Positions 32,958 through 40,755 of a stretch of 64,000 nucleotides of DNA are shown here, in pieces. Every line of letters begins with the position of its first letter. Position 1 is the first letter of the stretch. Both the position numbers and the translations under genes were made by a program. Source of the DNA: Streptomyces lonarensis (GTDB lineage: Bacteria > Actinomycetota > Actinomycetes > Streptomycetales > Streptomycetaceae); the NCBI RefSeq assembly GCF_012033735.1, contig NZ_JAAVJD010000001.1:30616-94615 (forward strand), given 5' to 3'. The notes under the pieces are model-generated. The model was given only the letters and a program-made list of their open reading frames with translations, did no database searches and was not told the origin of the DNA.

Positions 32958-34133
32958 TTACACAGACTCGTGCCGAAGGCCTGCAGCGAACACCGCTCGG
33001 ACTCGGCTCAGCGCCGAGAGGTCCGCGAGTGGGTCGCCGTCGACCAGGAGCAGGTCCGCGCGGTAGCCGGGAGCAAGCTTGCCCGTGACGTTCGCCAGGC
33101 CCAGAGCCTCGGCTGCCTGCGATGTCGCCATGTCGATGACCGAGGTGTTCGGGAAGCCGAGGTGCGTGTAGAACGCGAGAGCCGGCACCAAGCCGTCGAA
33201 GCCTGCCCGCTGCACGCCGGCGTCCGTGCCCGCGATCAGACGAACGCTCGCGTCTGCCATCTGGCGCACCAGGTCGAACATCGCGTTGGCGCGTTCCTCA
33301 CCGAAGAAGCGAGGCAGCATCTGCCAGTGCGGACTCACGGCCGGGCACACGGCGATGTCCTTCGTGATGATCTGCTGGACCACGGAGGGACGGAAGTCGA
33401 GGCCGTCGCTCGACATCCAGGTGCAGTGCTCGATGGTGTCGACCCCGGCCTCAACGGCTGCGGCGATTCCATCGGCGCCGTGCGCATGTGCCGCGACGGG
33501 CACGCCTCCTTCGTGGGCCTCGTTCACCAGGGCGGTCAACTCTTCCGCGGTGAACTGAGACTGGTGGCTCTTGGGGCCGTCCTTGGTCAAACCACCGCCG
33601 GTCACCATGGCCTTGATGACTCCGGCCCCGGCCGCCAGGTTGCGCCGTACGAGCTCGCGGATCTCCGCTTCGCCCGAGACCTCCCCGCCGAGGAAGTGGC
33701 AGTGGCCTCCCACCGAGGTTGCTGGGGTGCCCGCGGATACGATCCGTGGCCCGGGAGTCCGGCGGCTCGTAATCTCCGCAGCGAGGCGAAGAGCGAGCCC
33801 GCCGCGGTCTCCGAGGTCCCGGGCCGTCGTGACGCCGCTGCGCAGCAGCTGTTCGCCGCGGCACCGCATGTCCTCCAGCAGGGCGTCGTCCGTCGAGTCC
33901 TGGAGGGTGGCTACGGGATCGGCGCTGCCGTCGAAGGCCAGGTGCACGTGCGCATCGATGAGGCCGGGCAGGATGGTGCCACCGAACTCGAATCGGGGTA
34001 CGTCGGCCCCGGCCTGCTCTTCGATCGCCTTGCGCGACCCGACGGCAGCGATCGACTCGCCGTCGACGAGAACAGCGCCGTTTTCCAGGTATGTCCCCGA
34101 GTCGACGAGAACCCGCCCACCGGTAATCAGCAT
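32958..34133 (-). CDS. Amidohydrolase family metal-dependent hydrolase
   Basis: A 391-residue enzyme starting at ATG 34133 behind GGAGGCAGG; an ATG at 34160 overlapping the upstream gene is possible. Metal-binding residues of the amidohydrolase barrel are visible: DAHVHLA, a central lysine in VIKAMVTGGG, VAAHAHG, DTIEHCT and the aspartate in LIAGTDAGV. The C-terminus returns to the small beta domain (LAPGYRADLLLVDGDPL). The general type is imidazolonepropionase/prolidase-like, hydrolysing an amide or cyclic amide; the substrate cannot be read off. It is the last gene of the peptidase/membrane/amidohydrolase operon. Confidence 0.85.
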   Translation of the reverse strand: MLITGGRVLVDSGTYLENGAVLVDGESIAAVGSRKAIEEQAGADVPRFEFGGTILPGLIDAHVHLAFDGSADPVATLQDSTDDALLEDMRCRGEQLLRSGVTTARDLGDRGGLALRLAAEITSRRTPGPRIVSAGTPATSVGGHCHFLGGEVSGEAEIRELVRRNLAAGAGVIKAMVTGGGLTKDGPKSHQSQFTAEELTALVNEAHEGGVPVAAHAHGADGIAAAVEAGVDTIEHCTWMSSDGLDFRPSVVQQIITKDIAVCPAVSPHWQMLPRFFGEERANAMFDLVRQMADASVRLIAGTDAGVQRAGFDGLVPALAFYTHLGFPNTSVIDMATSQAAEALGLANVTGKLAPGYRADLLLVDGDPLADLSALSRVRAVFAAGLRHESV

Positions 34134-34156
34134 CCTGCCTCCTTGGCTGTGCGAGG

Positions 34157-35269
34157 TCATGCGGCTGTGCGCAGTTCGTCGGACACCGCGATCAGCTGTT
34201 TCACATCCGACTCACGGTCGCTGCCCAGCGCCATCGCGATAGGAACCGCGGGGCGCGGAGCGGGTACACCCTTCCCGATCCGTGCGGACGCTCGGCGGAG
34301 CCGGTCAGCGAGCTCGGCGGAGTCGATGTTGAGGATGGTGGTCTCGTCGGCCTCCAGCAGGTAGGGGCTGATGTTCACCAGCCCGTCACGGCATTCCACT
34401 ATGCGACGGTGGTAGCGCCGGTGCACGCCGCGGGCCCGCCATCGATCCATGACCGCATCGGACGCCGGCCGCAGAACGGTGTCCGGGTACGCCTCCGCGA
34501 GAAGTTCCCACAGCGGCGCGAGCCGCCGGTGATCACGTCGGTGCTGGAGCCAGAGACGCAGAGACGAGATCCGAGTTCGCGCCCCGGAGTACGTGACCCC
34601 CGCCGCGAACGTGAGGATCGACGCCACCAGGAGGAAGGCAACTGCGGCCATCAGCGGTTGCGGTACCTCCGTGCCTGCTGCACGGAAGGCGACGAACACA
34701 GCCCGGATCGCGCAGGCCAGCGCCATCACCCCCAGCCCCACGGCAGTCATCCAGAGCCCGGTGGAGTGCGGTCGACGGGACAAGCGGGCATAGCGGACAG
34801 TCCACCGGCACGCCATCCCGAGCGCGTACATCAGGTAGAGGCCGGCACTGCTGTAGAAGAACGCGATCTGTGGAATCGTCATGTCCGCTGTGCTGAACGA
34901 GCCGGCGAAGACATCACCTGGCACCGTTTCGGCAGCCACGGTGATCGCCACCACGAAGATCCCGACCACGACGGCTTCCCTGCGAGCCCTACGTCGGCCC
35001 GCTTCCTTGTCCGCGGCGGAGTAAAGGTAGAAGCACATCAGGAAGTACACCGCGAGAAGCAGGAGTACGTTCTGGATCAGCTTGGCCGTTCCGTGTCCGG
35101 CAACGGTGTCGACGCCGGTCGCGCCACCGGGCATCGCTACGGGGTACGAGAGCGTGGCACAGAGCAGACAGAGGGTGACCGAGCGAAGAGGTGCGTCACC
35201 GGGGCTCCGCTTCCACTGGTAGAGCTTCCAGCCGAGAGCGGCCACGAGCCCGAGGAGTAGGAACGTCAT
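34157..35269 (-). CDS. Multi-pass membrane protein resembling the MAB_1171c-type family
   Basis: A 370-residue protein with about seven membrane helices in the first 230 residues (including FLLLGLVAALGWKLYQW, IQNVLLLLAVYFLMCFYLY, VVVGIFVVAITVAAETV, LMAAVAFLLVASILTFAAGV). A cytoplasmic tail of 140 residues follows, with WELLAEAYPDTVL and RIVECRDGLVNISPYL. Streptomyces genomes encode many such proteins next to HExxH peptidases and XRE regulators, annotated as putative transporters or receptors. It starts three bases before the peptidase stop and couples to the amidohydrolase gene. Confidence 0.72.
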   Translation of the reverse strand: MTFLLLGLVAALGWKLYQWKRSPGDAPLRSVTLCLLCATLSYPVAMPGGATGVDTVAGHGTAKLIQNVLLLLAVYFLMCFYLYSAADKEAGRRRARREAVVVGIFVVAITVAAETVPGDVFAGSFSTADMTIPQIAFFYSSAGLYLMYALGMACRWTVRYARLSRRPHSTGLWMTAVGLGVMALACAIRAVFVAFRAAGTEVPQPLMAAVAFLLVASILTFAAGVTYSGARTRISSLRLWLQHRRDHRRLAPLWELLAEAYPDTVLRPASDAVMDRWRARGVHRRYHRRIVECRDGLVNISPYLLEADETTILNIDSAELADRLRRASARIGKGVPAPRPAVPIAMALGSDRESDVKQLIAVSDELRTAA

Positions 35270-35272
35270 GGG

Positions 35273-35944
35273 TCACAGCCACCCTCGCCGGTCCCCGAGC
35301 GCCGACTCGACTCGTTGCAGAGAGGGATCGTCAGCCGGAGGAGTGGAGCCCGCAAGAAGCGTCGACCACTCCAAGATGATCGTCGCCACGAGTTCGGCCG
35401 CGCACTCCTCGTCCTCGTCGTACGAGCATCGCTGAGCGACCCGCTTGATCGACTCGGTGCCGAAGGCCGGGATCAGCGTCGCCCAACCCTCCACGTCCAG
35501 GGCCGCGGCATCGCCCTCATCGAGATCCCGCGGCTCACCGGAGGAACCGGCGGCTGCATCCTCGCTCTCCGCGACAAGGATGTGCCCGACCTCGTGCAGG
35601 ATGATGTGCTCTTGGTGGAGGCGCGTCGTCTCCTGCTGGTACAGGACCAGGTCATACGTGTCGCACTCCGCCCACATACCCGAAGGTCCGGGCTTCGGCA
35701 GAGGAGCTTCGTGCAGGTACAGGGGCCGCCCACGCCGTCGGCTGAGGGCTTGGCAGAGTTCGTCCACGTCGAGCGGGGGAGTGACACCGAGGTCTTGCAG
35801 CTCGCGCCGAATCAGACGGTGCAGATTCTTCTCCACTGTCTGTGCTGCGGCTCTGCGCCAGAGCCGCAGGAGCTGACGGCTGGCCGCACTCTGGCGAGGG
35901 GTCTCGAACTCCACCGGCTCTCGACCACTCTTATCCGACCACAC
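35273..35944 (-). CDS. ImmA/IrrE-like (ParH-like) HExxH metallopeptidase
   Basis: A 223-residue protein starting at GTG 35944, nine bases after GGAGG; an open extension to 35995 lacks such a site. The zinc motif HEVGH is in the segment EHIILHEVGHILVAE. Upstream are LQDLGVTPPLDVDELCQALSRR and the strand RPLYLHEAPLP, typical of small ImmA-like peptidases. In other integrative elements such proteases cut the XRE repressor to switch on transfer. Here the possible target is the XRE protein at 30661. First gene of a three-gene minus-strand operon. Confidence 0.72.
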   Translation of the reverse strand: MWSDKSGREPVEFETPRQSAASRQLLRLWRRAAAQTVEKNLHRLIRRELQDLGVTPPLDVDELCQALSRRRGRPLYLHEAPLPKPGPSGMWAECDTYDLVLYQQETTRLHQEHIILHEVGHILVAESEDAAAGSSGEPRDLDEGDAAALDVEGWATLIPAFGTESIKRVAQRCSYDEDEECAAELVATIILEWSTLLAGSTPPADDPSLQRVESALGDRRGWL

Positions 35945-36701
35945 TGAGTAATACCTCCAACCGGAAAGTGATGGCTCCCCCGAGCCGGGCTGCATACCGC
36001 GCCCGCGTCAATGACGTCTTGTTCCTGGTCCCGAAGTGCCCCCGCCCACCAGGACGGCGACCTCGCACACCTCGTGAAGGGCGCGCGCCTGGAGGAGGAG
36101 GTCACTGCCTGACTCCGATATCGCACACACGTGACACCGAGCGGAGCTGTCCGTGAAGCTTCCGGGAACGTCTTTTGACAGTACGTGACGCTTGAGGCGG
36201 TCATGGCTGAAAAGTCATGATCAAATTCCGCGAGGCCCAAGCAGCTGGAACGAGTCAGAGCGGCGCACAGTGGTCACATTGAATGTTGTGCGGCGCCATG
36301 AGCTGCACGTTTAGTGTCCGGGGGGTGTGACTCGTCTTCCGTCGGCTACTGGGCAACTCTGTTATAGACCCGATACTTCTCGGCCCGCTCTCCCCTCACA
36401 AAAGCCCCCAGCTAGGGCACATGGGTGGATTAGTCAAGGCGACGGAGGTGGCCGCCCGGAGAGGCGGCGGGCGGGTGGGCCGTGCTGCTTCGGCCAAGTG
36501 GCCGACGCGCCAGTCCAGTCCGCGTGCTGGTGCCTCGTGCCGGTCGGCGGGGCCCGAGTCGTCTTCCGCGCGTCTGGCCGTTCGGTCACCGCTCGAAGCG
36601 CTGGTCTGCGAGGCCACGCAGGGGCTGCTCCGGCACTCGTGCCCAGTGGCGCGACCGCGCTAGCCGCCATGAGGTGGTGGAGTCGGTTGTGGCGGGGCGT
36701 T
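35945..36701. other. 757-base region between the peptidase operon and the integrase, no convincing gene
   Basis: Open frames in this stretch lack family resemblance and codon structure. The part near 36130-36320 is less GC-rich (TTTTGACAGTACGTGACG and an imperfect CGGCGCACA/TGTGCGGCGCC pair at about 36266-36296). It likely carries the promoter of the minus-strand peptidase operon and operator sites. The 36400-36700 part is plain GC-rich DNA downstream of the integrase gene. Confidence 0.4.
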
Positions 36702-37913
36702 CTAGAGCGGCGACCCCATGGCCGACTCGATAGCGGCGACCACCTCGTCATCGGAGGACTCCAGGAGGTGCCCGTAGCGGTCGACGGTCGTCGTGATCGA
36801 CTCATGCCCGAGGCGGGCCTGGATGACGGGTAGGGGCACCTTGCCGGCGATCAGCCAGGAGGCGTGGGTGTGGCGTAGATCGTGGATGCGCGGGCGTTTG
36901 GTCAGGCCGTCGCCGTTCGCGGCCTTGAGCGCCGGTTTCCAGCGGTGTGCGTGGAACACCCCCGAGTGCCACGGACCGCCTTCGGGGGCTGTGAACACCA
37001 GGTCGGTGGGGCCCTTTCCGCGGCAGAGCCGTCGAAAGACCTGCACCTGCTCCGGGGTGAGTACGACTGTTCTCCGTGACTTCTTGGTCTTGGGCGCCCC
37101 CAGGAACGTTCCGCCCTCGCCGCGACGCTTCCATGCGCGCTGTACCCGGAGTGTCGGCCGCTTGGAGGCCAGGCTGAAGTCTCGGCATTGCAGGGCGGTG
37201 GCCTCGCCCCATCGAAGGCCCGTGCCGACCAGGGTGTCCACGATGTCAACCGCGTCCGCGCGGAGGTGTGCCCGCAGGAGTGCGTACTCCTCGTGCTCAA
37301 GGAACACCTCGTCGTCCTCGATGGCATCCGGCTTCGGCAGCCTCGTGTGGGCACACGGATTCGAGTCGCGTAGGGAGGGGTCGGCCTCAACAGCCGACTG
37401 GAAGATGCTGAACAGCAGCCCGTGCAGGTTGGCGATGGTCTTCGGGGAGTACGGCCGACGCGCGGTGCCGGACGGATGCTGGGGGCCCGGTCGTCCGGCC
37501 TGAAGGTCGAGCACCCACCTGCTGATGTGATCGCGCGTGATTCTGTGCCCTCGGTCGGAGACTGACAGTTCGCCAAACCACGGGCTCAGGTGGTTGTCGA
37601 TGAACCTGGTGTAGTTGGTTCTCGTGTGCTCGGATATGTCCGTCAGCAGCCCCACGTAAGCGTGCGCATAGAGCGCGAACTTCTCCGAGTCCGGCATCGG
37701 CGGCTCGCCCGGCTCGACGAAGCCCTCACCCTTGACCCACCCCGGCGGCCATTGCTGTCCGTGACCGTTGACGAGGTCGCGGAACCGTTTCGCCTGATCC
37801 TCGTCGTCGAAGGTCTCGCGGCACCAGCTCCCTGTTCGGGTTCCGCCGGCCCGCCAGAGGACTGTGAACGAGGGGGCTCCGGACAGCCGGGCGTTGGTCT
37901 TGATGTAAGCCAT
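36702..37913 (-). CDS. int: Tyrosine recombinase (phage-type integrase)
   Basis: A 403-residue site-specific recombinase that inserts and excises the element. The N-terminal SAM-like core-binding domain (about 75-180) includes ITRDHISRWVLDLQ. The catalytic domain holds R234 (GTGLRWGEA), the basic strand PKTKKSRRTVV, H344 and R347 (HDLRHTHAS), H370 (RLGHESITTT) and nucleophile Y380. The set is complete, so the enzyme should be active. It starts at ATG 37913, 104 bases from the tRNA 3' end, transcribed away from the tRNA. No excisionase gene is adjacent. Confidence 0.93.
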   Translation of the reverse strand: MAYIKTNARLSGAPSFTVLWRAGGTRTGSWCRETFDDEDQAKRFRDLVNGHGQQWPPGWVKGEGFVEPGEPPMPDSEKFALYAHAYVGLLTDISEHTRTNYTRFIDNHLSPWFGELSVSDRGHRITRDHISRWVLDLQAGRPGPQHPSGTARRPYSPKTIANLHGLLFSIFQSAVEADPSLRDSNPCAHTRLPKPDAIEDDEVFLEHEEYALLRAHLRADAVDIVDTLVGTGLRWGEATALQCRDFSLASKRPTLRVQRAWKRRGEGGTFLGAPKTKKSRRTVVLTPEQVQVFRRLCRGKGPTDLVFTAPEGGPWHSGVFHAHRWKPALKAANGDGLTKRPRIHDLRHTHASWLIAGKVPLPVIQARLGHESITTTVDRYGHLLESSDDEVVAAIESAMGSPL

Positions 37914-38017
37914 AGGGGCAGCTTACGAGGGGTGCGGTGCGGCGTTGGTGCGGCGAACGCGGCGCTTCCGTCAGCGTGAAGCCTGCGTTCTCGCAGGTCA
38001 CGGGGGGTTTCGCTGTG

Positions 38018-38060
38018 TGGGGCGGGTGGGACTCGAACCCACGGCCGACGGATTATGAGT
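38018..38060. other. Inferred attachment site at the 3' half of the tRNA gene
   Basis: Integrases of this type usually recombine within the 3' end of a tRNA gene and restore it with an element-borne copy. The integrase lies 104 bases downstream of this 3' end. The core length cannot be fixed because the second copy is not in the window. Confidence 0.45.
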
Positions 38061-38091
38061 CCGTTGCTCTAACCAGCTGAGCTACCGCCCC
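38018..38091 (-). tRNA. tRNA with CAU anticodon (elongator Met most likely, Ile2 possible)
   Basis: A 74-nt cloverleaf read on the minus strand. The acceptor stem GGGGCGG pairs with CCGCCCC, the D-arm is GCTCAGCTGGTTAGAGC, the anticodon loop is CTCATAA and the T-arm is GTGGG-TTCGAGT-CCCAC; the discriminator is A. CCA is not encoded. It is not the initiator because position 1-72 is paired. Lysidine-modified Ile2 tRNAs also have CAU, and sequence alone does not settle this. It serves as integration site for the element on its left. Confidence 0.9.
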
Positions 38092-38247
38092 ATCAGCGGC
38101 GCGTCGCGCACATCAGTGCGCGTCGTCTGCCGCAGCATAGCCGCTCATACGATCTCCCGCCCGGGTCGGGGGGTGCTCGACCGAGCTCGCCGCCGAGGCC
38201 ATGAGGACATCGGTTCCCTCCTGGGCGGCCGCTATGCGCCGGAAACG

Positions 38248-38275
38248 CCGAAGGGCCCCGGATGGGGCCCTTCGG
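38248..38275 (-). terminator. Hairpin terminator behind tRNA-Asn
   Basis: CCGAAGGGCCCC (38248-38259) and GGGGCCCTTCGG (38264-38275) form a perfect 12-bp stem with a 4-base loop, seven bases past the 3' end of the minus-strand tRNA-Asn gene. Confidence 0.8.
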
Positions 38276-38281
38276 GTGATG

Positions 38282-38354
38282 CTCCCCCGACTGGACTCGA
38301 ACCAGTAACCTGCCGGTTAACAGCCGGCTGCTCTGCCAATTGAGCTACAGGGGA
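38282..38354 (-). tRNA. tRNA-Asn (GUU anticodon)
   Basis: A 73-nt cloverleaf on the minus strand: acceptor TCCCCTG/CGGGGGA with one T-G pair, D-arm GCTCAATTGGCAGAGC, anticodon loop CTGTTAA, T-arm ACTGG-TTCGAGT-CCAGT and discriminator G. CCA is not encoded. It lies 190 bases upstream of the CAU tRNA in the same direction, separated by its own hairpin terminator. Confidence 0.95.
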
Positions 38355-38525
38355 CTGCTCCGCGTGGGTACCGCTTCCCGTTGCCGGGGGCGCTCCCTCG
38401 CTGCGAGCAATACATTAGCGCATGACAGGGGGTGCTCTGAAATCGGTAATCGGGGTACCCGGACGGTAGGGCTCCGGGCCGACCGGTCCGGAGCGACGAC
38501 GAGTGCAGGGAAGAGGGGCGTTCCG

Positions 38526-38822
38526 ATGCGGAAGCTCACGTTCATCACCGGTGCCGCAGTGGGGTTCGTGCTCGGCGCGCGCGCCGGCCGGGGGTGCTAC
38601 GACCGGATCGCCGCGTCCGCCCGGCGCGTCGCCGAGAACCCCGCCGTCCGCAACAGCGTGGAGACCGCGGCGCACAACGGCCGTGAGGCCGCGGTGCGCG
38701 CCGGCCACGCGGTCGCCGACCGCGCCGGTGACCGGCTGCCCGGTTCGCTGAGCCAGAAGCTGCGCTCGGTGCAGGGCCGCCAGAACCCGCTGGACGACGA
38801 CTGGGGCAGCGGCGCCGCCTGA
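38526..38822 (+). CDS. YtxH-like small membrane-associated protein
   Basis: A 98-residue protein starting at ATG 38526. The beginning MRKLTFITGAAVGFVLGARAG is a glycine-rich membrane segment typical of YtxH-type proteins. The rest is a helical repeat region (ARRVAENPAVRNSVETAA). Small proteins of this type are common in Streptomyces and of unknown function. A strong 18-bp hairpin follows at 38881. Confidence 0.75.
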   Translation: MRKLTFITGAAVGFVLGARAGRGCYDRIAASARRVAENPAVRNSVETAAHNGREAAVRAGHAVADRAGDRLPGSLSQKLRSVQGRQNPLDDDWGSGAA

Positions 38823-38880
38823 CGCGGTGTCGAACCGTCCGCCGTCCGCACCCGGCCCGGGACTCGCGGGACGGCGGGCC

Positions 38881-38922
38881 CGACGGGGGTGGGACGGGCA
38901 GGAACCCGTCCCACCCCCGTCG
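38881..38922. terminator. Strong hairpin after the YtxH-like gene
   Basis: CGACGGGGGTGGGACGGG (38881-38898) pairs perfectly with CCCGTCCCACCCCCGTCG (38905-38922) around CAGGAA, 58 bases past the stop at 38822. A short CCCCTG tandem repeat follows at about 38931-38952. Confidence 0.8.
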
Positions 38923-38992
38923 TGTTGTCCTGCCCCTGCCCCTGCCCCTGCCGCGGCGCGTGGCGGGGTCCCACCGGTACGAGGAGGTACGC

Positions 38993-39400
38993 ATGTCCGT
39001 CCGTTGGTACTCCACGGTGTTCGACTGCCGTGACGTCGTGGCCCAGGCGCACTGGTGGGCGCAGCTCCTCGACTGGCGCGTCACCGAGGAGTCGGCCGAG
39101 GGCGCCGTCGTCGCGCCACCCGCCGACGGGGGCGCCGACCCCTCCGGCTCGGCCGGGACGGGCGCCCGGGGGAGCGGTCCCCGACTGGTGTTCGTGCCGG
39201 TGCCCGAGCGGAAGACCGTGAAGAACCGCCTGCACCTGGACCTCGCCCCGCCCCCCGGCTCCGACCGCGCGGCCGAGGTGGAGCGGCTTCTGGGGCTCGG
39301 CGCCCGTCGCGTCGATCTCGGGCAGGTCGACCCCGACGTCGACGTCTTCGCCGACCCCGAGGGCAACGAGTTCTGCCTGCTCTCCGAGGAGTACGGCTGA
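38993..39400 (+). CDS. VOC (glyoxalase-like) family protein
   Basis: A 135-residue protein starting at ATG 38993 after GAGGAGG. It has the glyoxalase/bleomycin-resistance fold: STVFDCRDVVAQAHWWAQLLDW, LVFVPVPERKTVKNRLHLDL and a final FADPEGNEFCLLSE strand. The NRLHLDL histidine and the ending glutamate are the usual metal positions. The substrate is unknown. Gene stands alone. Confidence 0.85.
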   Translation: MSVRWYSTVFDCRDVVAQAHWWAQLLDWRVTEESAEGAVVAPPADGGADPSGSAGTGARGSGPRLVFVPVPERKTVKNRLHLDLAPPPGSDRAAEVERLLGLGARRVDLGQVDPDVDVFADPEGNEFCLLSEEYG

Positions 39401-39654
39401 CCGTCCCCGTCCCCAACCCGTCTCCGCCCCCGCCTCCGCCAAGCCCCTGCCGCCCGATGTGTTCACCGGCGGCGAACGCCCCGCCCCGCGATGGTCGACG
39501 TCCCGCCGGGGCCACTGGGTAGGAGGGACGGGCGGCCCGACGCGGGCCGCCTCCCGCGCCGCCGGGCGCAGTGGCGTCCGACCGCCCCGGGGAACCACCG
39601 ACCCGGCCCGTCCACCGGACGGGCCGACACGATCCGCACGACGAGAGGAACCCG

Positions 39655-40665
39655 ATGTCGCTGCCCGCCACCGGCCGATCCTGGCACCTCGCCTCACGTC
39701 CGCACGGCACCCCGGTCCCGGAGAACTTCGCGCTGCGCGAGGTCCCGGTCCGCGCGCCCGGCGAGGGTGAGGTGCTGGTGCGCAACACCCATCTGTCGGT
39801 CGACCCGTACATGCGCGGCCGGATGAACGACCAGAAGTCCTACGTCCCGCCGTTCGCCCTCGACGAGCCGATGGACGGCGGAGCCGTCGGCGAGGTGGTC
39901 GCCTCCGAGGCCGAGGGGCTCGCGCCGGGCGACCTCGTGCTCCACGGCCTCGGCTGGCGCGACTACGCGACGCTGCCCGCGCGCCGCACCGCGCCGGTGC
40001 CGCGCGACACCCCGCGCCCCTCCGCCTATCTGGGCGTGCTGGGCATGCCCGGCTTCACCGCCTGGGTCGGGCTGCGCGAGATCGGCGGCATCAAGGAGGG
40101 CGACGCCGTCCTCGTCTCCGGGGCCGCCGGCGCCGTGGGGAGCACCGCGGGCCAGCTGGCGCGGCTGATGGGCGCCTCCCGCGTCGTGGGCAGCGCCGGT
40201 TCGGCGGAGAAGGTCGACCTGCTGACGGGGGAGTACGGCTTCGACGCCGCCTTCAACTACCGGGACGCGCCCGTGCGCGAGCAGCTGCCGAAGGCCGCGC
40301 CGGACGGGATCGACCTCTACTTCGACAACGTGGGCGGCGACCATCTGGAGGCGGCGCTCACGGCGATGAACCTCCACGGCCGGATCGTGCTGTGCGGGAT
40401 GATCGCCCAGTACAACGCCACCGAGCCGCCGCCCGGCCCCAGGAACCTGGCCCTGATGGTCGGCAAGCGCGTCCGTGCGCAGGGGATGATCGTCGGCGAC
40501 CACGAGGCGTCGCGGCCGGAGTTCCTGGCGCAGGTGACCGCCTGGGTCGAGTCCGGGGAACTCCGCTACCGCGAGACGGTGTTGAAGGGGCTGGAGAACA
40601 CCCCTGAAGCCCTGCTGGGCGTCCTGCGGGGTGACAACACGGGGAAGATGATCGTGGAGCTCTGA
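39655..40665 (+). CDS. NADP-dependent medium-chain oxidoreductase (CurA/leukotriene B4 dehydrogenase type)
   Basis: A 336-residue zinc-free MDR enzyme starting at ATG 39655. The N-terminal domain has LSVDPYMRGRMND, typical of prostaglandin/alkenal reductases. The Rossmann part has VLVSGAAGAVGSTAGQLARLMGASRVVGSAGS, split by turns, then FDAAFNYRDAP and IDLYFDNVGG. Members reduce the double bond of enones or alkenals with NADPH. Single gene, ended by a 17-bp bidirectional hairpin. Confidence 0.9.
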   Translation: MSLPATGRSWHLASRPHGTPVPENFALREVPVRAPGEGEVLVRNTHLSVDPYMRGRMNDQKSYVPPFALDEPMDGGAVGEVVASEAEGLAPGDLVLHGLGWRDYATLPARRTAPVPRDTPRPSAYLGVLGMPGFTAWVGLREIGGIKEGDAVLVSGAAGAVGSTAGQLARLMGASRVVGSAGSAEKVDLLTGEYGFDAAFNYRDAPVREQLPKAAPDGIDLYFDNVGGDHLEAALTAMNLHGRIVLCGMIAQYNATEPPPGPRNLALMVGKRVRAQGMIVGDHEASRPEFLAQVTAWVESGELRYRETVLKGLENTPEALLGVLRGDNTGKMIVEL

Positions 40666-40680
40666 GCGGCCGCACAGCAG

Positions 40681-40726
40681 CTCGGGCCCGGGTGGACCCC
40701 CGCAGGGATGTCCACCCGGGCCCGAG
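40681..40726. terminator. Bidirectional hairpin terminator
   Basis: CTCGGGCCCGGGTGGAC (40681-40697) and GTCCACCCGGGCCCGAG (40710-40726) form a perfect 17-bp stem between two convergent genes ending at 40665 and 40756. Confidence 0.85.
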
Positions 40727-40755
40727 CCCGCCGGCCCGCTGCGGCGGGACGGCGG

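Larger units (their letters stand above)
1..38018. mobile_element. Integrative and conjugative element with T4SS-type transfer genes (left end not in window)
   Basis: The block holds a tyrosine recombinase beside the 3' end of a tRNA gene, a complete-looking type IV secretion-like operon, a plasmid-style replication/regulation operon, an XRE master-regulator candidate, an IS remnant and several defence-like cargo genes. No housekeeping gene is recognisable left of the tRNA, whereas everything right of it is core Streptomyces sequence. The right boundary is placed at the tRNA 3' end because tyrosine integrases of such elements usually cross over there. The left boundary is unknown: no second copy of the tRNA 3' end was seen, so the element probably extends past base 1. 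No relaxase gene was recognised in this part. It differs from the common actinomycete AICE type, which transfers with a single FtsK-like TraB pump. Confidence 0.75.

Noticed and set aside
36327..36833. A plus-strand frame between the peptidase operon and the integrase
   Set aside because: The product is low-complexity and overlaps the integrase antisense. No ribosome site or family resemblance was seen.
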